DNA from: Neurospora intermedia
Lineage: Eukaryota; Ascomycota; Sordariomycetes; Sordariales; Sordariaceae
DNA: 64,000 nucleotides
Assembly: GCA_037102815.1 (NCBI GenBank)
Contig: BTPP01000002.1
Coordinates: 1,922,001-1,986,000 of the forward strand
Direction of reading: 5' to 3'
Shown in pieces: positions 11,487-22,731 of the stretch. The position numbers and the translations under genes were made by a program. The notes beneath the pieces were generated by a model, which was not told the origin of the DNA, made no database searches, and was given only the letters and a program-made list of their open reading frames with translations. The first letter of the stretch is position 1. Every line of letters begins with the position of its first letter.

Positions 11487-14057
11487 ATGGAATCAATAGC
11501 CAGGATTTCGTCGCTGCTAGAAAGCGGTAAGCTTACTTAACTCCCTCTTCAGGTTATCACCGTGTCCTCCTGCTTGCTGACCACGGCGTCTGTCTCTACT
11601 CCAGCCCGAGAGCTCACCCTCGATGCCGCCTCGGCCGCCCGCAGCGCCCGCAGCTCGTCCAAGCCGCTCGATCGCGTTCAGGTTAAGAAACTCCTCGACA
11701 GTCGCAATGAACGAGAAGTGCTGGACGGTCTGCGTCGGGTCATCTCGGTATGTTTTTACCCCATACGGGACATATGCTTTGATGGCCATGGGAGCAAGAG
11801 CTAACAGCCAGCTCGGTCGCATGTCTTCTAGATGATGTACCGCTCGCAAAGGACACACCCTCTGTTCTCCTCCGTCGTCAAGAACGTTGCCTCTCCGAAT
11901 ATCGAGATCAAGAAGCTGGTCTACATCTATCTGATCCACCATGCCGAGGAGGACCCCGACCTTGCCTTGCTCTCCATCAACACCATCCAGAAGTCGCTTT
12001 CCGATTCCAACCCCCAAGTGCGCGCTTTGGCTCTACGAACAATGTCCAACATACGGGTTCCCGTCATCAGCCAGATTGTGTCGTTGGCGATCAAGAAGGG
12101 CGCCGGAGACATCAACCCCTATGTGCGCCGAGCCGCTGCCTTGGCAATCCCCAAGTGTTACCGACTCGACCCATCCCAAATGCCCTCACTGCTCGAATAT
12201 CTCTCGACTCTCCTAGGCGACAAACAGTATTATGTGGCAGGTGCCGCCGTTACAGCCTTTCTGGAGATCTGCCCGGACAGACTAGACTTGATACACAAGC
12301 ATTACAGGCAGTTGGTCAAGATGGTGGTGGATATGGATGAATGGAGCCAGCTCTCGACACTGCGGCTTATGACGGTTTATGCGCGAAAATGCTTCCCTCG
12401 ACGAACCCGGATTGTGAAAGCCCAGGACAAGGCGGCCGATCTTCAAGACTTTTACGGTGATAACGCCGCCGCCAGCTCGAATAATGACGCCGAGGGCCAG
12501 GAGGTGATTGTTCTCGATCCTGATCTTGAGCTACTCCTCAACAGCATCAAACCCCTCCTCCAATCACGAAACTCAGGCGTTGTGGTTTCAGTAGCACGCT
12601 GTTACGATGCAGTAGGTACGCCTGAGTATGTCAAGACAGCCATCGGGCCATTGATAGCTTTGCTACGAGGCGCTCAGGATATCCAACAGGTTGCACTCTA
12701 CAACATCGTATCCATTTGCCTTACCCGGCCTGCCGATTTCGTGCGCTATGCCTCGCATTTCCTTGTGCGTGCAACGGATACACAACCCATATGGGAACTT
12801 AAGCTGGAGCTTTTGACTCTCATCTTCCCACATGCTCCTCTCCATGTCAAGAGCCTTATTCTCAACGAGCTTGAGCACTTCAGCCGAGGAACCGATAAGG
12901 CGCTGGTTAGGGAGTCAGTCAGGGCTATTGGCCGCTGCGCGGTAACAGACACAGCAGCTGCACCTAGGTGTCTGCGGTTGCTTCTCAGTCAAATCACTAG
13001 TTTGGACGGCACGCTGGCCGCAGAGAGCTTGACAGTGATACGACATCTAATCCAACAGGACCCAACTGCACATGTCGCTACGGTCGTAAGGCTGGCAAAG
13101 AACTTGGACTCGGCCACCGACCCACACGCTCGTGCCACCATTATCTGGCTAGTAGGCGAGTTCTCCGGTCTCAACGGAGAAGAGAACATCGCCCCTGACG
13201 TGCTGCGGATCCTGCTCAAGGACTTCCCCTCCGAGTCCGAAATCGCCAAACGACAAATCATCCTTCTCGGCGCTAAGGTCTACCTACACTACCTCAACCG
13301 ACAGATTGAAGCATCACAAAATGCCGATGGCGAACCGGGTCCTCCGCCCAAGCTTCTCGAAGACGACGACCATCCAATTGCGAAGCTATGGAGTTATGTG
13401 CTCCTCCTGGCTCGCTACGATACCTCTTACGATCTCCGTGATCGCACTCGTCTCTACAAAGCCTTGCTCGGCGTACCCCAGCTCGCGACCCTCATGCTGC
13501 TCGCGCCTAAGCCTGCGCCCCAAGCGCAAAGTCCCTCGGAGATGAGGCGTGGGTATACCCTTGGCTCTTCAGCCCTGGTCCTCGCCGATGCCGCCGGTGT
13601 TCACGGCGTCAGGGGCTACGAGGACTTGCCCGATTGGGTCGAGGAGGGCAAGCAGCCGGATCCGAGACTGAGAGAGACAGGTGTGCCACCAACCGTGACA
13701 TACGGCGAGAAGAGAGTCGTACCAGCTTTGGAGATTTTGGACGGTGGGTCGTCTAGATCAGTGCCTACGAAGCCTAATGGTTTGGGAGAGGGAGTAGGGA
13801 CCAAGACACTTGATGATTGGCTTGCGGAGGAGGAGGATATTAGTAAGAAGGCGGTGCCAGTGTCAGCACCTGTGCAACGGCAGGTTGTGGAGGAGAGTGA
13901 AGAGGAGGATGAGGAAGAGGAAACAACTGAGGAAGAAGAAGATGATGAAGAAGAAGAGGAGGAGGAAGACGATGAAGAAGAAGAGGAAGAGAGTTCATCG
14001 GAAGAGGAGGAGTCTGATGATGACGAGGCCGAAGACGCGAGGCTGATGGGGGCATGA
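11487..14057 (+). CDS. apl6: AP-3 adaptor complex subunit beta (Apl6)
   Basis: The large beta subunit of the AP-3 coat, which sorts cargo directly from Golgi or endosome to the vacuole. There are three exons, 11487-11526, 11605-11747 and 11832-14057. The introns are 78 nt (GTAAGC...CCAG, phase 1) and 84 nt (GTATGT...CTAG, phase 0). The product is 802 aa. The adaptin trunk of HEAT-like repeats fills about residues 20-600. Typical blocks are VKKLLDSRNEREVLDGLRRV and the run SPNIEIKKLVYIYLIHHAEE, followed by SNPQVRALALRTMS. The C-terminal 80 residues form an extremely acidic Glu/Asp/Ser hinge, as in fungal and animal AP-3 beta. No separate ear domain is visible after it. The tiny first exon is supported by frame continuity and a good donor site. 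Confidence 0.93.
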
Positions 14058-14998
14058 CATGCAACTACCTGATACCAGTATGAATTGGATGGTCAACTGA
14101 CATTGAAGAATCCCGATAATTCATGATATGCAAGCTATGCTGCTTCTGTTCATCCTGGTCCTCCTTATAGTCGCGAGTCCATAATTCCTTCCCGAGTTTT
14201 CCGACGCATCCTCTTTTCTGTCCAGAAGAAGAAGGGTATCAAGTTGTATTCATCCCCTGTACCAGAAAACATCTAATCTGAACGTTGTGCTATGCTGTGT
14301 TACAAATAATACCGCTTAGTTCCACTCGATACCGACCAGCCTCAGGGAAATGGAAACAACAAGAAACACATCACGTACGACGAGCATCAAGAGCGTCTTT
14401 AGCGGTACTTTTTATTTTTTATTTTGGAAAAGGAATCGCCATGTATTGCTTGATACAGCTCTTTTCCCGCTGTCCCGTTTCCTCGACCCCAAATTTGGGA
14501 CTTGACTAAAGGGGACACGTCCCGGTTTCCGTGTCCTGAGAGGAAGAAAAATGATGTTCCAGTTCAGTTTCCACTCCTTCCTACATAAAGAAGCATTCAA
14601 TTTGAGACTCATGATACAACCAACCGCACAGTCCCTCCCATGTATTGCCTTGCCTCCTTTCTGAATGCCGGTAATTCATCTTCCCTTCCCTCCACCGCAA
14701 TTGCCATCCTGGTCTCATCGTTGCTTTCCATTTCCCAAATCCCGGTCAAGTAGGTAACCCAGCAGACTCACCACCACCACCAGCAGGTCGATCTGCTAGA
14801 TTGTGGGAGGTTTGCAAAATCCCCAGTCCTCCGCCTTCGGCATGTACCACCCGTCTGTCTCACCCCTCCCACACACCCAGGGCATGAAGAAGAAAGCTGC
14901 CAAGATTGATGAGACTAACGGGGAGAAGGATAACCGTGGCAGGAAAGAATCAGGCGAGAGAGAGAGAGAGTACTAATGGACGCTCGTGACTCGGCGCG
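14058..14998. other. Intergenic, convergent 3' regions
   Basis: No gene seen between the ends of the AP-3 beta gene and the small membrane-protein gene. It contains short CAC-rich stretches and an AG dinucleotide run near 14955-14970. Confidence 0.6.
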
Positions 14999-15376
14999 TT
15001 ACTTCTGAGTCGGCGCGTCACTTCTGCGCCGCCGTTCCGCCATACCCTCATCATTCTCCTCCAGGTGTTGCAAGTGCTGGTGGTGCTGCTCCTGCGTGTT
15101 TTCGATCGAGTTGTTGATCGCCGAACGCCAGTCGAGGGTGTCAATGAGTTCGTAGTTGTCGTCGTCGTCGTCGTTGTTGCCGCCAGCGGCCACCATCCCG
15201 CGCCGACGCACAAATTCTCGCACGTGGGAAAAGATGATGAAGATCCTATAACCAATCATGCCTATGCCTCCTAAGACGATGAACATGATGAGGCAACTTG
15301 TGATCATAAACACCACCACGGCCGCCGGAACTATGGCCACCAAGAGCAAGTCCAGGAAGAATGAATCGGAATCCAT
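14999..15376 (-). CDS. Small membrane protein, 125 aa, hypothetical
   Basis: Not recognised. The frame runs from a clear ATG to a stop. Residues about 6-52 are strongly hydrophobic (LLLVAIVPAAVVVFMITSC, then LIMFIVLGGIGMIGYRIFII) and would form two close transmembrane segments or one hairpin. A cytosolic basic patch (VRRRG) follows, then a poly-Asp run, a His/Gln stretch and an Arg cluster. The acidic run comes from a tract of GAC units in the DNA. Codon use is unremarkable. No intron is needed. A longer overlapping frame upstream looks like 5' leader. Confidence 0.45.
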   Translation of the reverse strand: MDSDSFFLDLLLVAIVPAAVVVFMITSCLIMFIVLGGIGMIGYRIFIIFSHVREFVRRRGMVAAGGNNDDDDDNYELIDTLDWRSAINNSIENTQEQHHQHLQHLEENDEGMAERRRRSDAPTQK

Positions 15377-18334
15377 TGTGATTTGGGCGTAGACAGAGGC
15401 TTGGTGGTGGACTTTGGAGGTTCTGGTTTCGGCAATGTTGTTGGTATCTTGCTTGGGGGTGTAATGGAGAAGAAGCCTTTTCGATGGAGAAAGTTAGCTA
15501 GAGTCAAAAATTGACTGGCTATGAGACGGAGGAGACGGAGATGGGAGGGTGTGGTACTTGGGCTTGAGTTGGCTTGGACGATCTGCTGGCTTAAGGGTAT
15601 GGTTGTTGCCTGATGTTTTCTGAGGTAAAAGAAAAATGATGGTAGGAAAGAATAGGGGACTGGCGGATTAAGTACTTTGTCTATCTTGTCTATCGGTCTC
15701 TGGAATTGGAATTTCCTGGGCCATAGGTCAGAGTTCTCCTCTTGACGCAGGTTGTTCATAATAAATGTATCTTCGGGACAAATATACAAATATAAATATA
15801 TATATATCTGTTCCGCAGTTCCTGATGCATGAATATAGTTCTCATGCCCGTCGAATAAACCCTCCTTTTTGCCACACAAGTACAAAAACATGATGGCACG
15901 AGGTGAAGCCAAGTCGGGGCTCGCATGCGTTTTTGTAAGCACTTTTCAGAGTCCGAAGAAGAAAAAAATTTTAAAAAAATTTGTTGTCCGCCTCCGAGAT
16001 CCGGGCTAGAATATCTCAATGTACATACATCAACAGATGGTTGGCCTGTCTGCGTGGCGGGAGGCCAGGACGCAACTTCGTCTACAATAATGGGAGTTCT
16101 TTCAGATGACAGACATACGAATATGCGGCATTGATGCAGAAAATGTTTGCGGTATATTTGTGAGTGTCGGGCTTCCTGAATATATCGGAGTATTTTGGCC
16201 GGTTTACCAACCATCATATATGCAGGTAGAGTATAAAGGCGGAACGGACACTCGAGTATACCTTCCTATACCTGCATCCGCCAGAGTAGTGGTTGAAACG
16301 TGAACCAAGATGTTTCAAGGCATCATGCTATCCGCAACGTGTCATATCTTTCACGTTTGACAATTCTGGTGGACTTTTAAGCTCAAAGAAATCCGGAACT
16401 GGAAATTTGAACGTACATCGCATTTATAACAAAGTGCAGATTAAGCAGTGCAGCTATGTATGGTATCGAGAATGGAGTGTCTGGGCATGGCAAAATCTGT
16501 AGCCAAAAGCAGGTCCGAAGTAGGAGAAAAGAGAAAAAAAAAAGAAAAAAGAGAGAGAGAGAGAGAAAGAACGAGAGGGCAGAGGGCGAGCGGAAAATGA
16601 TGATGGCATGTGAATTTACCTCGGAAACCGCAGTTGAGGCGAGTCCGTCTGGAACACCGAGTCTGGAACAGGCTTCTCAGGTGTTGCTGGTGTCAACATA
16701 CTCCCGGCTGCGCGAGGGACTTCCAATCAGTTGCGTGGGATTATCGGGATATGGAAATTTAAGACACTTGATGGCACCAGGACGCAGTTTTGAGCACGGG
16801 GAAGCGTTTGGATTGTTGGAGAGGTAGTTGCGCGCTACCTAGGGACGAGACTGGACAATCCAGAACTCGGGCATCTCGTCCCCAGTGCTAGTAACAGGAA
16901 CGGGGACGAATAATGGTTCAAAGCATGGGTAAAGGTTTGCTTGTCTCCTTGTTTAACCAACTAAAAGGAGCTGAACTTTGAGAGCCGGCTACGTTCCTCC
17001 GCATAGAGGGCCTAGTTGATGATGAGAAGAGAAAGTAGGTTGTTCTAAGCTCCAGGACTGCCGCGGTGGCGTCGACGGGATAAATGTAGAGGTAAGCACG
17101 TTGGGTGATGACATAACTGAAGACATTGGTTGACCGAAACCGATAAATGAACGGGGGCAGGAAACGGAAGGTTCATGAGACGGCTGAGCAAACGTCGATT
17201 CTGGAAAGTGGAAAGAACGCTCGGAGGTGGTATGATTAAACCCTAGTAGCCCGCCTCGACATCGACGGTAATTGTATAATAGTAGATTATTCCGTGTATC
17301 CGTTTCGCTACTGCAGTACCGCCAATGGTGGTTTGAAATGGAAACATTGCCTGGAATTTCTCTTGTGTTATGAGTGGCCATTGAAGAATGGTGGTGTAGT
17401 TTATCCGTCGTCCTTGGGTTTGGCTTCCGCTGCAAACCAGCGCATCCATTCCAACCCGTCCGCGATGACTTTATGGCTTTTTTTTTTTCACAGACAAGAC
17501 AACCAAATATCCCTCGTCCTTACCTCCTCATATATATATGCCGTATTGTCGGTGATCAAGATGGCTTCGAGATTGAAAAGCGATGGGGGGACGCGCTGGA
17601 GCGGGGCGCTCGAGAGGAAGGGTGGAGGATCGATAATTGACAAAGTGTATCTTCGGTAGTTAGGCGTAGATTGGATCTTCGCCGCGGATATTTGCTGTGA
17701 TCAGGATGCCCTTCCTTCATGTTGATGTGTTGATATTTCGAGCAGTTCATGCAAGGCTGATGGAAATGATTTGGAGTGACTGTTGGGAAATGAAAATGGG
17801 TTCGGGTATCACCTGCCGAGATGCATTGCCGCACAGACAAAGAGCTTGCCAGTAGGAACTGGGTGAGAATTTCCTGTACCCGGAGTTAGTAGCACCCAGC
17901 GACATGAGCTGCATCATGTATGACGGAGATCGTTGACCCAGGTCATATGACCATGTAGCGATTTTGCCGTAAGGTACACTAGGGTGGAAGCATTTGTAAA
18001 ACCCTCATCGAGACATCATAAATAATCGCCGGGGCATTAGTATGACTGCTCTTGGTCAAGAAACTTGATGTCGGTCCATGGGTGTGTAAAGAAAAGACAC
18101 CAAAGACACAAAAAGCACAAAGGAAATGCATTGAGAATTTGTTCAGAGCTCCACGAAGTAATGCCAATGTTTTTAAGTTGAATTGTGTATACCTTCCATG
18201 ATTTTTATTCCTGGATGCCCCTGTCTTTCCTTGCCCAGCCTCTCTTTTACTTTCCTGAAGACAACGTCGATGCCCAGCAATGGCTTCTCACCTGTGCACC
18301 ACTCTCGGTACGGTTACCTTGGCACTGGTGTTGA
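15377..18334. other. Gene-poor region of about 3 kb
   Basis: No frame longer than about 150-200 codons, and none with codon bias. It contains TATATA-rich stretches near 15780-15810, a purine-rich tract near 16530-16600 (AAAGAAAAA followed by GA repeats) and a short T run near 17478. I see no RNA gene. Confidence 0.55.
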
Positions 18335-19789
18335 TCATCGACGGAAGAATCGCGTCCAAAACCATTCCTTGTTCTCAGGCACCGGATTGCTCTTCTTGCT
18401 CTTCTCGCTTTTCTGTACGGTGGTCCATCTATCCCAAAGGTAATCCCCTTCCAACCACAGTGCTCTTGTAAAGTAATCCGTCATGAGGTCATTCGGCGAC
18501 AAGGCATCATAACAGTCCAAGAAGTTTCTTCGGAGCTCCATATCGATCCACCTAACGTCGCCCACTTCAGCCAGGTGTCCAGAGAGGATGTATGTTACAT
18601 CGGCAAGCTCTCGCTCGGTGGAAGAGCTCTTGATCATGCAAAGCTTGTCGTGCAAGAGGTATCCAAGCTTCAGGCAGTTGTACTGCTTCTCGGATGAGAA
18701 GGGCGAGGAAACGAGATCCCTTTCCTGTTCAAACTCCTCGAGTACTGGCAGAAGGCCTTGATCAAGGTTCGTGTCGGGTGAGTGTTCATGGCCGACAAAC
18801 CGGAGATCGACTCGTACCCAATGCGCAGCGTTGTCGTCGTCATCGAGATCACCGACTTGCACAAAAAGGGTCTTGCGTGTCATATCTTTGACACCCGACA
18901 GAAACACCGATGGCCGAAGGATCCTGTCAGGAGGCAGTGAGCGACAAACCCAAATGAGAAGAAAAAAAAAAAAAAAAAAAAAAAAAAGAAAGAAAAAATG
19001 GGGAAAAAAGAGGAGTGGGCGTGAATCGAACGTAGGACGTGAGGCAACTGGAAAGGAGTAGTAGAGCCTTATTTGCGTAGCCGGAAGACGCCAGCTGTAA
19101 CACTAGCTGTCAGACGAGCCTCCTAGTACCATGTCCTAGTCCACATGGTACTAGAAGGCAGTTCACCCGCTCGTGACAGGTGGCAACTCCCCAGGACCCA
19201 GGCATTGCCCGGGCGGGGGGACGTCTGACAGCCCCTACGGTCAGGTTGAGAGGTGTGATGCGTCCACCACGCCGCTCAACCACGAGCCCACTGTATTGTT
19301 GAGAACCTGGTCCGAACCAATGATTTATCAACCAGCCTTGGCAGCAAAGATGGGATGAAAAGGGGTAGCTGATGCCTACCTCAGCTCGTCCTTGAAAACG
19401 GTGAGCCATGCGCTCTCGTCAGTGTTGAGCATGGATAACGGGACTGCCAAGTCAACATTCTGACGAACACCCTGCATTCCCCGAAGTTGGAGAGAGAAAC
19501 CTCCCATGACAGCATAAGGGATGTTTTCCTTATCGAAGATGTCCGTGACAATGTCCAGCGCAGCGACTAGCTGGCTTGTTGTTGCACCCTTGCTGGTTGA
19601 GTTGAGTATCTCCCACTCATGGCTGCCACAGTACTCTCCTGGTCTCAAGGGGAGCGGTCGGTCAAAGTAGTCTTCGACAATGACAAAACTGCTTTCGGTG
19701 GACGCACTAGCATCACTGTCCTCCGGAGATTCAGTGAAAAGGCTGTTCTGCGGCGACACAATACCAGGACTACGTTCGGTAGACTTCAT
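18335..19789 (-). CDS. Nucleotidyltransferase-fold protein, 332 aa, with a 456-nt intron
   Basis: Two exons on the minus strand, 19789-19380 and 18923-18335, joined in phase 2. The donor is GAG|GTAGGC and the acceptor CTGACAG. The product has 332 residues. Residues about 95-150 contain ALDIVTDIFDKENIPYAVMG followed by GFSLQLRG and RQNVDLAV. This matches the nucleotidyltransferase-fold pattern of Gly-Gly, then Arg, then D-x-D. Here the first acidic position is Asn (NVD), so catalysis may be lost or the domain may be diverged. The second exon continues with alternating strands and helices and ends in a basic tail. I chose the ATG at 19789 because no ATG is in frame further up. Homologues in fungi are usually uncharacterised. 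The intron is several times longer than its neighbours and contains a poly-A run and a tRNA-like stretch. Confidence 0.65.
18962..18987. repeat. Poly-A run inside the long intron
   Basis: 26 consecutive A on the plus strand (T on the coding strand of the host gene), followed by further A-rich sequence to about 19010. It lies about 40 nt from the intron's 3' splice site. Confidence 0.9.
19005..19115 (-). other. tRNA-like or SINE-like stretch in an intron (degenerate)
   Basis: On the minus strand the order is a D-arm-like AGCTAGTGTTACAGCT, then about 75 nt, then a B-box-like CGTTCGATTCAC, then CCTC and six T, a possible Pol III terminator. GAGG near the 5' side can pair with CCTC near the 3' side. 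The T stem does not pair properly, so this is not a working tRNA. It could be a decayed tRNA-derived element that lengthened the intron. Confidence 0.25.
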
Positions 19790-20729
19790 CTTTCTTCTAA
19801 ATTGCCAGCGAGTTGTCTGAAATCCTGTGGTAGTGTTCCGTTCAAGGTGTTGTTGATAACGTCGCTGCACGCAAATGTCCACTCCTTCGGGGACAGGCAC
19901 AAGAAAAACCTAGAGTATTAGCATATTCTTATGCTAGATGGTCGTTCGTATCTGGGATAGTCATTGTCGACCTCGTCACTATCATGAGTAGGCCTCTCGA
20001 CTAATAGGTGCTGGGCGAGAACACATGGTTCGATGCTCTTGATGAACCATTGGCGCTGTCCACCATGGATGGCATTCATGCTTGTGATAGGATGAGACAT
20101 CAAACTGTCTAGATCCTCTCCACGGCTTGAAAAGGTTCAATTATCCACTGTATAGATGTCTCAAGGTCCGTTGACCAAGTCGTGTTTACCTTCCTGTTTC
20201 TCACCCTGTTAGCTCAGGGGTTCCCTCAAAGAGCGTTCGGCAGAGCTACACTAACACTTACACCAGAAAGAAGCTGCCAGGTGCCGGTGGATCATGCACC
20301 AGGTAGACACTGAAAAAGGCCCCACTATAATCAGACGACTGACCAATCATGAAAACTGGAATCTTGTCCGCTCAATCGTTGCCGAAAAAGGAACGTTTCC
20401 CAGCACGCCGCCAATTCCAACGTCAACTCGTCGACCAACCTCCATCAACTTCCAGTTCGTGAGGTTTGCCACGAGCATCACCAACCTCGACGGTACTTAA
20501 TCATCCCGACCCATCTACATGCGTAGTATCGAAGAAGCCCATCTTCTTTCTCATTGTCTCACAAGGGGAAACCATAGCTGTCCGTTTCCTTATCGACTTC
20601 AGGCCATTGCCACTGACGTACGCCGGCGCACATCGAGCTCGCTCCCGGTTGGCAATTCCATATCGTCCATTTTACAAGCCATTTCAATCAAGGAGAGAGA
20701 AAAAAAATCCTGCCGTCTGCAAGTACACT
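19790..20729. other. Divergent intergenic region
   Basis: It lies between the nucleotidyltransferase-fold gene and the aprataxin gene. The frame of the latter stays open upstream to 20466, but that part is leader-like. Nothing else seen. Confidence 0.5.
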
Positions 20730-21629
20730 ATGGCTGAAGCTGCCGAAGACCCACAGGACTTTGCCAAATCCCCGACTGCACCGAGCAGTCACCTGCATGA
20801 AATATCCTCCGGATCTCAAAGCAAAAAGCGCAATGCGTTTGCTGAGCTGATGGCGCCCAAGCCCAAGGCAGCGAGGCCAGACGCTTCCTCGAGTCGGTCA
20901 CCAGCCGGCGTTCCTTCCCCTACGCACAAGAGAACCAAGAACTCGGGAGGTAAAACAACAACAAGGTCAAAATGGAGCGGTGCCTTGCTCGAGTACATTG
21001 ACCATCCTGACCGCTTTCCCCAGCAGGTTATTCGCGTGACGGACAAGACGGTGCTGATCCGTGACGGCTTCCCCAAGGCCACCGTCCATCTTCTGCTCAT
21101 CCCCCGGTCCCCTGATCATTACGATCTGCATCCGCTCCAAGCTTTCCAAGATAAGGACTTCCTTGCCATGATGCGAGACGAAGCTGCCAGCGCCGCCCGC
21201 CTCGCTGCTGCCGAGCTCCAGCGCAATATATCGCGCTTTTCTGTATCGAGCAAAGCACGCAATGAAGCCATGGACAAAGGCATTCCTTTCGACCAACTTC
21301 CGCAAGGCCGGGATTACCTGCCAGATATCCGTATCGGCGTGCATGCCCATCCTTCCATGGACCATCTTCACGTGCACATCATATCGCGCGACATGCATTC
21401 AGACAAGCTCAAGCATCGGAAGCACTACAACAGCTTCAACACGCCCTTTTTCATTCCTCTCGAGGATTGCCCGCTCGCCGAGGATGACGAACGACGCAAT
21501 ACATCCTTCCAGAATGGAAACCTAGCCAAGGGATTTGTTTGTTGGCGCTGTGGACAGGAATTCGGCAACAGATTTGCCGAGCTCAAGAGGCACCTTGAGA
21601 CCGAATTTGCGCACTGGAAAGCAGAGTAA
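20730..21629 (+). CDS. hnt3: Aprataxin-like DNA-adenylate hydrolase (Hnt3)
   Basis: Removes AMP from abortively ligated 5' DNA ends in the nucleus, rescuing failed ligase reactions. Single exon, 299 aa. A disordered, basic N-terminus with a KPKAARP/THKRTK-type nuclear signal (to about residue 75) precedes the HIT domain. SGALLEYIDHPDRFPQQVIR opens that domain. The histidine triad is at residues 212-218 (HLHVHII). The C-terminal zinc finger has CWRC at 271-274, His288 and a nearby Glu, the C2HE type found in aprataxins. There is no N-terminal FHA domain, as in yeast Hnt3. Start: the ATG at 20730 gives the family length; the upstream in-frame region is not conserved-looking. All catalytic residues appear present. 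Confidence 0.95.
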   Translation: MAEAAEDPQDFAKSPTAPSSHLHEISSGSQSKKRNAFAELMAPKPKAARPDASSSRSPAGVPSPTHKRTKNSGGKTTTRSKWSGALLEYIDHPDRFPQQVIRVTDKTVLIRDGFPKATVHLLLIPRSPDHYDLHPLQAFQDKDFLAMMRDEAASAARLAAAELQRNISRFSVSSKARNEAMDKGIPFDQLPQGRDYLPDIRIGVHAHPSMDHLHVHIISRDMHSDKLKHRKHYNSFNTPFFIPLEDCPLAEDDERRNTSFQNGNLAKGFVCWRCGQEFGNRFAELKRHLETEFAHWKAE

Positions 21630-22731
21630 GCTCAAGGCTGGGATGGGAAACCTTGATTTATGTGGTTCTGACCGCACCAAAACGGGAGCTCTGCGTATTC
21701 TGCGTCGATACGAAGCACTTCGAGCATGCAAGGTGTGCCGTGGTGCAGTACCTCGGCTAGCCATGCGTCACCACTGCTTGTTTCTTTTCGCCCGAGAGAG
21801 TTGGAGTCGCGCAGTTGGAGAACATGTCCCCACAACAAGAACGAGACAAGACACTGACAAAAACCTCCATCATCGACTGTTCTCCGCATCGGGTAGTTAC
21901 GCCAACCCAACTAATTGTGATGTGTGAAAATACCAAAAGAAGGAGTTGGGGCCACCAATGGGCACTTTACTGTTTTCGGTTCTTGAAGGCCGACAGCAAG
22001 CGAGGCACTCACCCTTCTTCCCGATCGAGATGTCCAAGGTCCCTACGTACCCGCTTGCTCGGTGTTCGGGGATTTCCCTAATGCTGCTTGTTTACGTTCA
22101 TGTTTACACTCTTTGATCTTCAGCGATGATGTCGACTTGATGTAGAACCGTGGACAGCAATAGATATCTATACAAGAATGGCCAGGATGCCAATCAACAT
22201 CTTGACCCTATTATGGAGGCTTCCTTGCAACAGACATACTTCGCGCACTACACCAACACTCCGACAAGCAACCGAGAAGTTGGCCTTCCTTGGCCAGAAC
22301 CGTATTCGTATTCCTGTTGCCCGCCTGCGTAGAGGCGTCAAGAAGTGTCTAACCTTGGAAGTTGGTGCAGATTGGGGATCGCCGACGCTCGACAACAAGG
22401 ACAGTGCTGGCATCATCAAGCTATTTGTGGGAAACAAGTGAGCACCCCTCCCCAAAATGTGGCCGCTACTCTTCAGCTTGCAGTCCGAAACTGCCTCACG
22501 CTACCCGCATGGCCCCCTTTGGCCTTGGATCTCACGATGTACGTACCCACATGACGCGGCTCGAGCAAGGAGTAAGAGGGAAGCAGTGAAGCTGATGATA
22601 AAATGTCAGACTTCGCCAGTATGCCTGTTCTACAGGAGTTTGGTTCTGGCCTCTTTGCCAACACCACATTTACTCATTTCACCTCATCGACACCGCACTT
22701 TTATGCCACGTCAAACTGTGATCCAGGAATC
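21630..22731. other. Intergenic region
   Basis: No gene that I would defend. A frame at about 22178-22441 ends just before a good GTGAGC donor and could be an unplaced exon, but no partner exon was found. The esterase frame is open upstream to 22603. Confidence 0.45.

Noticed and set aside
15331-15942. 203-codon minus-strand frame overlapping the small membrane protein gene
   Set aside because: Composition is that of AT-rich leader DNA; it is out of frame with the better-supported 125-aa product.
22178-22441. Plus-strand frame ending at a GTGAGC donor
   Set aside because: No downstream exon joins in phase to anything protein-like.
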